A stretch of 64,000 bases of DNA, from NCBI GenBank assembly GCA_963713625.1, contig CAVQMN010000011.1:62001-126000 (forward strand), given 5' to 3'. This document shows, in pieces, positions 40,550 to 49,088 of the stretch. Under the pieces are notes generated by a model. The model was not told where the DNA came from and searched no databases. It saw only the letters and a list, made by a program, of their open reading frames with translations. The position numbers and the translations under genes are program-made. This DNA is from Bog-756 sp963713625 (GTDB lineage: Bacteria > Actinomycetota > Acidimicrobiia > Acidimicrobiales > RAAP-2). Within the stretch, counting starts at the first letter, position 1; each line of letters starts with the position of its first letter.

Positions 40550-41953
40550 ATGGACGAACACGCAACCGCTCTCGACGTCGCCGCCGCCATTCGAGCCATG
40601 GACGTCAGTCCGCTCGAGGTCCTCGATGCCTGCCTCCAACGGGTCGATGAGCGCAACCCCGCCCTCAACGCGGTGATCTGGCGGAATGACGACGACGCCA
40701 GAAGTGAGGCCAAGCGGCTGGGCGACCGGATCGCCGTCGGAGCCGATGACCTTCCTCCCTTCGCCGGGGTGCCGCTGCCCATCAAGGACCTCCTCCCCGT
40801 GGCCGGGCAGCCCGTGACCTACGGATCGCAGGGAGCGGCCCCGGGTCCGAGCGCGGCCAGCGAGCCGGCAGCCGACGCCTTCGTGGCCGCGGGGTTCATT
40901 CTCACCGGCCGGACCAACACACCCGAGTTCGGGTCGATCACCGTGACCGAGAACACCCGGTTCGGAGCCACCCGGAATCCGTGGAACACCGGCCACACCC
41001 CGGGCGGTTCGAGTGGGGGAGCGGGGTCGGCCGTGGCCGCCGGGATGTTCCCGGTCGCCCATGCCAGCGACGGGGGCGGATCCATCAGGATCCCGGCGTC
41101 GTGCTGCGGGCTGGTCGGGCTCAAGCCGAGCCGCGGTCGGGTGCCGTCGACCGTCCCGGGCTGGCAGGGCATGTCCACCGAAGGGGCCCTGGCCCGAACG
41201 GTGGCGGACGCCGCCGCCGTGCTCGATGTGATCAGTGGACCCGATCCCTACGCCTGGTCGAACGCACCGCGGCCCGCCCGGCCTCTCGCCGATGAGGTTG
41301 GCGCCGACCCGGGCCGCCTGCGGGTGGCGCTGTGCACGGTGTCGGCATTGGGTCTGCCGGTGGCCGACGAGCCGGTGGCCGCCGTGGAGCGTGCCGGCCG
41401 CCTCTTGGAAGCCGCCGGCCATCACGTGTCGAGACTCGACGCTGACGTCTTCGATCCGTCAGGACTCGAACCGTTCCTCAACGTGATCAACGCCGGTCTG
41501 GCCGAGACGGATGGAATCGACTGGGACCAGGTGGAGCCCCACAACCAGGCCGCGCACGCCGCGGCCGAGCAGGTCGACAGTCTGGCCCTGACCCGTTCGA
41601 TCGCCGAGTTGCAACGAATCTCACGGGGCATCGTGCAGCGCTTCGACACCGAGTTCGATCTCCTGATCACCCCGACCATGTCCATCGAGCCTCCGCCGGT
41701 GGGCTTGCTGGAAGCCGTCCATGCCGGGGCCGGAGGACCGGTTCTCGAGGTCGTGGCCATGGCCGCATTCACCGCCATCTTCAACATCACCGGCCAGCCC
41801 GCCATCAGCCTGCCCCTGCACATGGCCGCCTCTGGACTCCCGGTCGGGGTCCAGATCGTGGCCGGGGGATGGCGGGAAGCGCAACTGGTCCGGGTGGCGT
41901 CCAGCCTCGAGCAGGCCGACCCCTGGGCCGGCCGCTCGCCGCATCCGGGCTGA
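40550..41953 (+). CDS. Amidase signature family hydrolase
   Basis: This 467-residue enzyme carries the amidase signature with its Ser-cisSer-Lys triad: the Lys in LPIKDLLPV, then HTPGGSSGGAGSAVAAGMFP and HASDGGGSIRIPASCCGLVG, which holds the serines. It hydrolyses an amide, and could also serve in a GatA-like role, though gatB and gatC are absent. ATG 40550 lies seven bases after TACCCT (40537-40542) and has no ribosome-binding site, so the mRNA is probably leaderless. The frame runs back to 40331 through the divergent promoter and is not used. Confidence 0.92.
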   Translation: MDEHATALDVAAAIRAMDVSPLEVLDACLQRVDERNPALNAVIWRNDDDARSEAKRLGDRIAVGADDLPPFAGVPLPIKDLLPVAGQPVTYGSQGAAPGPSAASEPAADAFVAAGFILTGRTNTPEFGSITVTENTRFGATRNPWNTGHTPGGSSGGAGSAVAAGMFPVAHASDGGGSIRIPASCCGLVGLKPSRGRVPSTVPGWQGMSTEGALARTVADAAAVLDVISGPDPYAWSNAPRPARPLADEVGADPGRLRVALCTVSALGLPVADEPVAAVERAGRLLEAAGHHVSRLDADVFDPSGLEPFLNVINAGLAETDGIDWDQVEPHNQAAHAAAEQVDSLALTRSIAELQRISRGIVQRFDTEFDLLITPTMSIEPPPVGLLEAVHAGAGGPVLEVVAMAAFTAIFNITGQPAISLPLHMAASGLPVGVQIVAGGWREAQLVRVASSLEQADPWAGRSPHPG

Positions 41954-41973
41954 GGGATCATCCAGAGCAGGCC

Positions 41974-41994
41974 CGGCGCCACCAACCGGCGCCG
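41974..41994. terminator. Hairpin between convergent genes
   Basis: CGGCGCC-N7-GGCGCCG is a perfect 7-bp stem between the amidase and the convergent LLM oxidoreductase gene. It could stop transcription from both sides. Confidence 0.5.
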
Positions 41995-42009
41995 CGCCCC
42001 GGCCGGAGT

Positions 42010-42873
42010 TCAGCGGAGGCCGAGTGCCTCGGCCGCGACGGCCAGCGCTCCGAGGTGGGCATCGACCGTGCCCAGTCCGGCACGCATCGTGTTGATCGAG
42101 ACCTGGGTGGCGCCCACTCCAGCCCACCGCTCGACTCGCTTGACCAGGTCGTCGACGTCCCCACGCCACTCGACCCGACCCTCCATACCGATGGTGGCCG
42201 GGTCCCGACCGGCCTCGCGGGCGGCGGCATCAATGATCTGGCGTGCGCTGTCGAGCTGAGGACCGGGTTGGACCATGGGGAACCAACCGTCGGCCAGCCT
42301 TCCCATCCGGGCGAAGGCCCGGGGCGAAGCGCCACCGAGCCAGATGGGGATGGGACGTTGGACGGGTAAGGGGGCGATACCGGCACCGGTGACCCGGTCG
42401 AACCGGCCGTCAACGGTCACCGATCGGGTCGTCCAGAGTTGGCGCAGGAGCGCGACCTGCTCCTCGAGCCTCACCCCCCGCGTGGTGAACTCCTGACCGA
42501 GGGCCTCGTACTCGACCGGATTCCACCCGATGCCCACGCCGAGTCGGAAGTTCCCGCCGGTCAGCAGATCGACCTCGGCCGCCTGTTTGGCCACCAGGAC
42601 GGTGGGACGCTGGGGGAGGATGGTGATCCCGGTGACCAGTTCGAGCGAGGTGCAGCCGGCGAGGTAGCCGAACAGCACGAAGGGCTCGTGGAATTCGGTG
42701 TCGATGTCGTAGGGCCCGTCCCAGCCCTGGTGCACCGCCGGATCCGCCCCGACCACGTGGTCGTAGGCGACGACGTGCCGGAAGCCCAGGCCCTCGACGC
42801 CCTGTCCGTAGGAGCGGACGGCTCCTACATCGGGGCCGATCTCCGTCTGGGGCAGGATCACGCCGATCTCCAT
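42010..42873 (-). CDS. LLM class F420-dependent oxidoreductase
   Basis: This 287-residue luciferase-like protein begins MEIGVILPQTEIGPDVGAV, with GFRHVVAYDHVVG, then LVTGITILPQRPTVLVAKQA and LTGGNFRLGVGIGWNPVEYE, which is typical of the F420-dependent branch. RPIPIWLGGASPRAFARMGR completes the pattern. It is distinct from the 349-residue member at 1086. GGGAG precedes ATG 42873 by seven bases; a GTG at 42876 is adjacent. The substrate is unknown. Confidence 0.9.
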   Translation of the reverse strand: MEIGVILPQTEIGPDVGAVRSYGQGVEGLGFRHVVAYDHVVGADPAVHQGWDGPYDIDTEFHEPFVLFGYLAGCTSLELVTGITILPQRPTVLVAKQAAEVDLLTGGNFRLGVGIGWNPVEYEALGQEFTTRGVRLEEQVALLRQLWTTRSVTVDGRFDRVTGAGIAPLPVQRPIPIWLGGASPRAFARMGRLADGWFPMVQPGPQLDSARQIIDAAAREAGRDPATIGMEGRVEWRGDVDDLVKRVERWAGVGATQVSINTMRAGLGTVDAHLGALAVAAEALGLR

Positions 42874-42907
42874 CACCGGGCTCCCGTCATGCCATCGGTC
42901 TACCGGT

Positions 42908-44866
42908 TCAGGCGCCGGTTTCGACCGGCGCGTGCTCTTCCAGCTCGGATTGGCGAACCCAGGTGGCGTACATCTCGGCGTAGCGACCCCCGGCCGCCAC
43001 CAGCTCGTCGTGCGTCCCCACTTCGACGATCCGGCCGAGGTCGACGACCACGATCCGGTCGGCCCGCATGGCCGTCGACAGCCGGTGGGCGATGAGGATG
43101 GCCGTGCGGTTCTCGAGCAGCACGTCGAGGGCGCCCTCGATCTTCGTCTCCGACTGGAGGTCGAGGTTCGAGGTGGCCTCGTCGAGGACGAGCACCCGGG
43201 GATGGGCGAGAAAGGCCCGGGCCAGGGCGATCAGCTGGCGTTCGCCGGACGAGAGCGTCTGACCCCGCTCGTGGACAACGGTGTCGAGGCCGTTGGGCAT
43301 CCGCTCGATCACGTCGGCCAGGCCCACCCGGTCGACCGCCTCTTGGATCTCGGCATCGCTGGCCTCGGGCCGGGCGAACGCGATGTTGTCCCCGATGGTG
43401 CCGGCGAAGAGGAAGGGTTCCTGTGGGACGACACCGAGCTGGTGGCGCAGCGAGAACTGGGTCACGCTCCGCAGGTCGTGCCCGTCGATGAGCACCCGCC
43501 CGGCAGTGGGGTCGTAGAACCGGGTCACCAGCTTGGCCAGGGTGGACTTGCCGGCCCCGGTGGGCCCGACGAAGGCCACCGTTTCGCCGGGGGCCACGGT
43601 GAGGTCGACGTCCTCGATGACCAACCGGTCGGGGAGGTAGCCGAAGGACACGTGGTCGAAGGTGATCGCTCCCTCGATGGGGGGGAGCTCGATGGCGTCG
43701 GGCGCCTCGCGGACCTCGGGCTCGGTGTCGACCAGAATCCGGAGCTTGTTTACTGAGGCCTGCCCCTGCTGGTACGTGTTGTACTGCTGCACCAGCAGTT
43801 GGATGGGCTGGATGAACCGGTTGAGATAGAGGAAGAACGAGACGAGGGCGCCCACCTGCAGGGTGCCGTGCAGCACCATGGTCCCGCCGATGCCCAGCAG
43901 CGCCCCCTGCCCGAGGACGCCGAGCAGCTGGGTGCCGGGACCGTAGAGCGCGTTCACGTGGGCCGTGTAGTTGTTGGCGTCGCGGTAGTCGCCCACCACG
44001 TTGCGATGGTGGATCACGTTGTTGCGCTGCCGGTTGTGGGCCGTCACGATGCGTACGCCGTGCAGACTCTCGGACAGGTCGGCCAGCACGTTGGCGATGC
44101 CGTCGCGCACCCGGTCGTAGCCGCGTTCGGACGCCCGCTTGAACCACACCGAGGCGATGACCAGCGCCGGGACGATCAACAGCACGGTGATAACGGCCAG
44201 CTCCACATTGATGACGAAGAGGATGACGGTGATGACCACCATGGTGAGGCCCTGGATGGCCAGCTGGGAGAGGCCATCCTGCATGAGCTGCTGGAGGTTC
44301 TCGATGTCGCTGGTCATCCGCGACATGACCACGCCGGCCTTCTCCTCGGTGAAGAATCCGAGCGAGAGCCGCTGGAGGTGGGCGAACACCTTGACCCGGA
44401 GATCGTTCATCACCCAGGCGGCCAGTCGGCCACTCACCTGGACCTGGGCCCGCTGGCTGAGGGCGGTGACCCCCACCGATACCAGATAGAGGCCGGCCAG
44501 CACCGCCACCAGGGCGAAGTCTTTGTGGCCGGGTGACATGCCGTTGTCGATGGCGATGCCGGTGAGCGCGGGTCCGGCCTGGGAGGCCACGGCGATGACC
44601 ACCACCAGCACCCCGGAGAGGGCCAGCATCCCCGGGTACTTGGTGAGAAGGCGCCACAGGGTCATCCGCTTGATGTCGGCCTCGGAACCGGTCTGCGAGA
44701 AGACGACGTCCGGTTCGGGATGCTCCGGCTCGGTGGCCAGGAGTGTGTCCACCCCTTCCTGGAGCTCGCTGGGGATGCCGGCGAACGGCAGCCCTGAGGC
44801 GGCTGCGGCCTGCGCCCCTCCCTGGCCCCCCAAGCCGCCTCCGGCTCCACCTCCGCCGAACATCAT
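42908..44866 (-). CDS. ABC exporter half-transporter with catalytic Walker B and degenerate signature
   Basis: This 652-residue half-transporter has a Gly-rich cytoplasmic N-terminus, six membrane helices (residues 75-350) and a nucleotide-binding domain. Walker A is GPTGAGKSTLAKLV, the signature reads LSSGERQ rather than LSGGQ, and Walker B is RVLVLDEATSNLD with the catalytic Glu. This is the complement of its partner at 44863, so the pair forms one full and one degenerate ATP site, as in BmrC/BmrD and TM287/TM288. The ATG overlaps the partner stop by 4 bp. It exports a lipid or drug of unknown identity. Confidence 0.92.
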   Translation of the reverse strand: MMFGGGGAGGGLGGQGGAQAAAASGLPFAGIPSELQEGVDTLLATEPEHPEPDVVFSQTGSEADIKRMTLWRLLTKYPGMLALSGVLVVVIAVASQAGPALTGIAIDNGMSPGHKDFALVAVLAGLYLVSVGVTALSQRAQVQVSGRLAAWVMNDLRVKVFAHLQRLSLGFFTEEKAGVVMSRMTSDIENLQQLMQDGLSQLAIQGLTMVVITVILFVINVELAVITVLLIVPALVIASVWFKRASERGYDRVRDGIANVLADLSESLHGVRIVTAHNRQRNNVIHHRNVVGDYRDANNYTAHVNALYGPGTQLLGVLGQGALLGIGGTMVLHGTLQVGALVSFFLYLNRFIQPIQLLVQQYNTYQQGQASVNKLRILVDTEPEVREAPDAIELPPIEGAITFDHVSFGYLPDRLVIEDVDLTVAPGETVAFVGPTGAGKSTLAKLVTRFYDPTAGRVLIDGHDLRSVTQFSLRHQLGVVPQEPFLFAGTIGDNIAFARPEASDAEIQEAVDRVGLADVIERMPNGLDTVVHERGQTLSSGERQLIALARAFLAHPRVLVLDEATSNLDLQSETKIEGALDVLLENRTAILIAHRLSTAMRADRIVVVDLGRIVEVGTHDELVAAGGRYAEMYATWVRQSELEEHAPVETGA

Positions 44867-46815
44867 GACCGACCCCCGCCCCGGACCGAGTCGAGGAGGT
44901 CCCGCAGCGGGCGACCGTCAGGGTCGGCCTCCTCCTCGCCGTCGGCATCGGCACGGTCGGCCTCCTCCTCGAAGGCGCCGGCCTGGGCCAGCACCTCGGC
45001 GTAGAGGGGTGTCGACTCCAGCAGTTGGGCGTGGGTGCCGTCGGCCACGATCTTGTTGTGGTCCAGCAGCAGCACCCGGTCGGCCAGGGAGATGGTGGAG
45101 AGACGGTGGGCGATGATCAGGGTGGTCCGGCCCTCCATCTGTGCCCGCAGGCCGGCGTGGATGGTCTGTTCCACCTGGACGTCGATGGCGCTGGTGGCGT
45201 CGTCGAGCACCATGATGGGCGGATTGACCAGCAGCGTCCGGGCGATGGCGATCCGCTGACGCTGACCTCCCGACAGGGTGTAGCCGCGCTCGCCGATCAC
45301 CGAGTCGTACCCTTCGGCCAGGTGGGTGATGAACTCGTGGGCGCCGGCCGCCTTGGCCGCCACCTCGACCTCTTCGAGTGTGGCCGAAGGCCTTCCGTAG
45401 GCGATGTTCTCGCGCACCGTGGCCGAAAACAGGAACGGTTCGTCCAGGACCATCCCCACGTTGGCCCGCAGGCTGGCCTGGGTCACGTCCCGGATGTCGT
45501 GGCCGTCGATCTTGATGGCCCCGTGCTTCACGTCGTAGAACCGGGTCAACAGTCGGGCCACCGTCGATTTGCCGGCGCCGGTGCGTCCCACCATGGCCAC
45601 CGTCTCGCCCGGCGAGAGATGCACGTCGAAGTCGGCCAGCACCAGGTGTTCGGCGTCCTTGTCGTAGGCGAAGTCGACATGCTCGAACCGGACGTCTCCC
45701 TTGACGTCGACCAGGTCGAGGGCGTCGGGCTTGTCGGTGACGGTGGGCTGTTCATCGATGATCTCGTAGATCCGGTCGGCCGAGGCCGCCGCCCGCTGGC
45801 CCATCATGATCAGCATGCCGAGCATCATGAACGGCGCCTGGAGCATCAACAGGTAGGCGTTGAACTCCAGGATGTCACCGACGGCCAGGCCGCCGTGGAT
45901 GACCATGTACCCGCCGAACAGCAGCACCAGGGCCAGGCCGACCTGGGGGAGGTTCTGGACGACGGGGGAGAAGCGGGCCCGCAGGTCGGCGTCTTTGATG
46001 TAGCTCCACTGGAGCCGGTCGGCCGCCCCCGACAGGGCCGTCAGCTGCTGCTGCTCGGCGGCGAACGACTTGACCACCCGGACCCCGTTGACGTTCTCGT
46101 CCACGATGGTGGCCACGTCGGCCAGTCGGGACTGGATGAGCCACGACACCGGGAACATCGACTTGCGCATCTTGACGCCGGCGAAGTACACGAAGGGCAT
46201 GGTGGCCATGGCGATGAAGGCCAGGGGGACGTCGATGGACAGCATGTAGATGAAGGCCACCACCGCGATCGAGCACTGCACCAGGATCGAGGGGGCGAAG
46301 GTCATGTACATCTGCACCGAGCGGATGTCGGAGTTGGCCCGGGAGATCAACTGCCCCGACTGCACCCGGTCGTAGAAGGAGAACGACATCTTGGTCAGGT
46401 GCTCGTAGATGATGTTCCTGAGGTCGTACTCGATGTCGTAGGCCGTCTCCAGCAGGAACCGCCGGGCGATGTAGCCCGAGATCCCGCCGAGCACGCCGAG
46501 GCCCACCACCCACCACACATAGTGATAGAGGTCCGAGGTGTCATGGTGGGCGATGGGCCCGTCGATGGCCTTCTGCAACAGGTTGGGGATCTGGACCTGC
46601 AGCATCAGCCCGACGAACGACATGACCAGTGAGGTGATGAAGATGCCCTTGTGGGCGAACATGATGGGCTTGACCCGGCTGAGCCATGGGAGTGACTTGT
46701 CCGGGTCGATGGTGGCGCGGGGTGCTTCGTTGCGGGCCACCTCGGAGATGGGGATGAACTCGGTGCCGGCTTCGGCGGCATCCGGCGGTCGGGGTCGCAG
46801 CCCGGGGATCCTCAT
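44863..46815 (-). CDS. ABC exporter half-transporter with canonical signature and Asp in Walker B
   Basis: This 650-residue half-transporter has six membrane helices in residues 55-330. The nucleotide-binding domain has Walker A GRTGAGKSTVARLL and the signature LSGGQRQRIAIARTL. Walker B is PIMVLDDATSAID, where the catalytic Glu is replaced by Asp. Such a change makes the corresponding ATP site slow or inactive and is typical of one subunit of heterodimeric exporters. The start ATG 46815 overlaps the MarR stop (ATGA). An acidic tail (EEEADRADADGEEEADPDG) ends the protein. It is co-translated with the MarR regulator and its partner. Confidence 0.92.
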   Translation of the reverse strand: MRIPGLRPRPPDAAEAGTEFIPISEVARNEAPRATIDPDKSLPWLSRVKPIMFAHKGIFITSLVMSFVGLMLQVQIPNLLQKAIDGPIAHHDTSDLYHYVWWVVGLGVLGGISGYIARRFLLETAYDIEYDLRNIIYEHLTKMSFSFYDRVQSGQLISRANSDIRSVQMYMTFAPSILVQCSIAVVAFIYMLSIDVPLAFIAMATMPFVYFAGVKMRKSMFPVSWLIQSRLADVATIVDENVNGVRVVKSFAAEQQQLTALSGAADRLQWSYIKDADLRARFSPVVQNLPQVGLALVLLFGGYMVIHGGLAVGDILEFNAYLLMLQAPFMMLGMLIMMGQRAAASADRIYEIIDEQPTVTDKPDALDLVDVKGDVRFEHVDFAYDKDAEHLVLADFDVHLSPGETVAMVGRTGAGKSTVARLLTRFYDVKHGAIKIDGHDIRDVTQASLRANVGMVLDEPFLFSATVRENIAYGRPSATLEEVEVAAKAAGAHEFITHLAEGYDSVIGERGYTLSGGQRQRIAIARTLLVNPPIMVLDDATSAIDVQVEQTIHAGLRAQMEGRTTLIIAHRLSTISLADRVLLLDHNKIVADGTHAQLLESTPLYAEVLAQAGAFEEEADRADADGEEEADPDGRPLRDLLDSVRGGGRS

Positions 46816-47285
46816 CGGGCTGCCTGACGGGCCAACCGGTAGGCACCGAAGGCGTTCCTCCAGGCCGCCAGGCCGTCGAAGGCCTTTTTGGATTGGTCGG
46901 CATCGTTGAGGCACCCGGCGATTTCGGCCAGGCGCCCGGCCACGGCGGCGTCGGCCAGGTCGAGGGCCTGGCGCCCACTGTCGGTGAGGACATGATCCAC
47001 CTGCCGACGGTCGGAGACCACATGTCTGCGCTCCACCAGACCTCTGGCCACCAGGCCGTCGATGATGGCCGTCACGCTCGGGGGACGCACGGCCAGACGT
47101 TCGGCCAGGTCGGAGGAGACGGCGGACCGTTCGTCGAGAAGGCCCAACACCCGGTATTGGGGCGCCGACAGGTCGGCGGTGGCCAGGCCGATTTCGACCT
47201 GCTTCCCCAGCCAGGCTGCCGCCCTCCCGATGGTCTGGTGACCGTGGACCTCGGGCGTTCTCGCCGCAGTTGCTTTGGAACTCAC
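46812..47285 (-). CDS. MarR family transcriptional regulator
   Basis: This 157-residue winged-helix repressor has LGKQVEIGLATADLSAPQYR, the recognition helix region DLAERLAVRPPSVTAIIDGL and the wing VERRHVVSDRRQVDHVLTDS. Its gene is first in an operon with the two ABC half-transporters and is coupled to them by ATGA, so it probably represses its own exporter operon and is released by the transported compound. It starts at GTG 47285 without a ribosome-binding site, six bases after TAGTCT on the minus strand. Confidence 0.9.
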   Translation of the reverse strand: MSSKATAARTPEVHGHQTIGRAAAWLGKQVEIGLATADLSAPQYRVLGLLDERSAVSSDLAERLAVRPPSVTAIIDGLVARGLVERRHVVSDRRQVDHVLTDSGRQALDLADAAVAGRLAEIAGCLNDADQSKKAFDGLAAWRNAFGAYRLARQAAR

Positions 47286-47306
47286 ATTATTAGACTATCG
47301 AACTAA
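47286..47306 (-). promoter_or_regulatory. Promoter and dyad before the MarR-ABC operon
   Basis: A dyad with TTAG and CTAA arms (47290-47306) and the -10 candidate TAGTCT lie just before GTG 47285. The A/T-rich stretch stands out from its GC-rich surroundings. It could be the MarR operator overlapping the promoter of a leaderless mRNA. Confidence 0.45.
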
Positions 47307-47436
47307 ACGGAACCCTCGTGCACCCCACGAACGCGGGTGGCTCCGCAGACACGTGGTGTCACGGTGCCGGAGGAGGTGTATCTCCTGGTGGGGCTGGTGC
47401 ACCCGTGACCGGTTCGGCTCTACCCCGGCCGGTGCG

Positions 47437-47466
47437 TGGAGTTTCCTGAGGTGGAGTTTCCTGAGG
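47437..47466. repeat. Two 15-bp tandem repeats
   Basis: GTGGAGTTTCCTGAG is repeated once in tandem without mismatch (47437-47451, 47452-47466). It lies in the 272-bp gap between the MarR gene and the end of the aldehyde dehydrogenase gene, which otherwise shows no gene. Confidence 0.75.
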
Positions 47467-47557
47467 CTGAAACGATCGCTCACCCCCGCCCACGCCGACC
47501 CGGATCGGTGACGAGTGCCGGTTCGGGCGAAGCCCGAGGACAGGCCCGAAGGCCGTG

Positions 47558-49003
47558 CTACGAAACGAGCCCGCCGGTGTTGAGGTTGAGACCGTCGGCG
47601 CTCTTCGAGCGGTGCATGACCTGGATCTCACTGAACTCAGCCAGGCCCCACGGACCGTTCTCGACCCCGACGCCGCTCCACTTGAAACCGCCGAAGGGCT
47701 GCTGTGGGGCGAGGGCCAGATGGGTGTTGACCCAGGCTGTCCCGCACTCGAGCCGTCCGGCAACGTCTGAGGCGCGATCGGTATCGGTGCCCCACACCGA
47801 GCCTGACAGCCCGAAGTGGGTGGCATTGGCCCGCTCGACCACATCGTCCACGTCCCGGTAGGAGATCACCGGCAGCGCCGGACCGAACTGCTCCTCGTCG
47901 ACGATGCGGGTGCCATCGGAGAGCCCGGACAGGATGGTCGGTTCGAAGAAGTAACCCGGCCGGTCCATGGCATGCCCGCCGACTGCGGCCGTGGCCCCGT
48001 GGGACAAGGCGTCGCCCACCAACTCCTTGACCCGCTCGAACTGCGGCTTGTTGTTGATGGGACCGAGCTTGGAACCCTCCTCGGTGCCGTCGCCGACCTT
48101 GATCGCCGCGGCCTGGGCGGCCAGGCCGCCGACCACGTCGTCGTACATCGACTCGGGGACATAGACCCTCTTGATGGCCGAGCACACCTGACCGTTGTTG
48201 TTGAAGGCCCCGGCGAAGATGGCCTTGCTCACCACGGCCGGATCGGCATCGTCCAGCACGATGGCCGGATCGTTGCCACCGAGCTCGAGGGTCACCCGCT
48301 TGAGGTCGGGCGCGGCCGACATGGCCACTTTCTTTCCCGTCTCGATGGATCCGGTGAAGCTGACCTTGCGCGGCACCGGGTGCGAAGTCATCCACGCACC
48401 CAGCTCGTCGCCGCCACTGACCACGTTGATGACCCCCGGGGGCATGACGTCGCGCAGGATCTCGGCCACCTTCAAGGTGGTGAGTGGAGTGAATGGCGAC
48501 GGCTTGAGCACCAACGTGTTCCCGGCCAGCAGCGCCGGCGCGATCTTCCAGAAGGCGAGGGTGAGGGGGAAGTTCCACGGGGTGATGGCGGCCACGACGC
48601 CCACCGGGCGACGGACCACCTCGACCCGGGCCTCGGCGTCGTCCTGGATGACTTGTGGGGGCGTCTCGATGTTGGCGAAGTACTGGCACCAGATGGCCGC
48701 GGCGAAGACCTCGATGTTGGCGTCACCGAGTGGCTTCCCCTGCTCCGCGGTGAGCACGGGGGCGAGCTCGGCGCCGGAGGCCAGCAGGACGTCGGCCATC
48801 TTCAGGAGGGTCTGGCGACGAAGATCCTCGTCGGTCTTCCAGTCCCTCTGGGCCTTGGCCGCGGCGTCGAAGGCGGCATCCAGCTGTTGGCGACTGCACT
48901 CGGGGGCGTGGGCGAATATCTCGCCGTTGGCCGGATTCACCACGCCGAACGAATCCGCCGCCGGTACCGTGTCGCCTCCGATGGTCATCACGAAGTCGGA
49001 CAT
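47558..49003 (-). CDS. NAD(P)-dependent aldehyde dehydrogenase
   Basis: This 481-residue enzyme oxidises an aldehyde to the acid. The conserved proline-rich segment AAITPWNFPLTLAFWKIAPA, the base Glu in LELGGNDPAI and the nucleophile Cys in NNNGQVCSAIKRVYV are present, as is the C-terminal LAPQQPFGGFKWSGVG. GGGGGA precedes ATG 49003 by five bases, and a consensus promoter lies upstream. The succinate-semialdehyde or betaine-aldehyde groups are possible, which could link it to the gabT at 53.2 kb, but the specificity is not decided by sequence. Confidence 0.95.
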   Translation of the reverse strand: MSDFVMTIGGDTVPAADSFGVVNPANGEIFAHAPECSRQQLDAAFDAAAKAQRDWKTDEDLRRQTLLKMADVLLASGAELAPVLTAEQGKPLGDANIEVFAAAIWCQYFANIETPPQVIQDDAEARVEVVRRPVGVVAAITPWNFPLTLAFWKIAPALLAGNTLVLKPSPFTPLTTLKVAEILRDVMPPGVINVVSGGDELGAWMTSHPVPRKVSFTGSIETGKKVAMSAAPDLKRVTLELGGNDPAIVLDDADPAVVSKAIFAGAFNNNGQVCSAIKRVYVPESMYDDVVGGLAAQAAAIKVGDGTEEGSKLGPINNKPQFERVKELVGDALSHGATAAVGGHAMDRPGYFFEPTILSGLSDGTRIVDEEQFGPALPVISYRDVDDVVERANATHFGLSGSVWGTDTDRASDVAGRLECGTAWVNTHLALAPQQPFGGFKWSGVGVENGPWGLAEFSEIQVMHRSKSADGLNLNTGGLVS

Positions 49004-49039
49004 ATGTTCCCCCAGTGCTCGGTCTTCAGGTTCTCCCTG

Positions 49040-49067
49040 AGGCTATTGCCCCCAGCCTAACTGTCAA
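49040..49067 (-). promoter_or_regulatory. Sigma-70-type promoter of the aldehyde dehydrogenase gene
   Basis: On the minus strand TTGACA (49067-49062) and TAGCCT (49045-49040) are separated by 16 bp. This is a good housekeeping promoter, with a leader of about 30 bases that contains the GGGGGA ribosome-binding site. Confidence 0.65.
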
Positions 49068-49088
49068 GGGCGGCCCCGTGTCCGGGGG

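Noticed and set aside
42900..44954. 684-codon open frame on the minus strand overlapping the ABC half-transporter
   Set aside because: It is the out-of-frame shadow of the 652-residue ABC gene, with Arg/Gly/Pro-rich translation and no domains.
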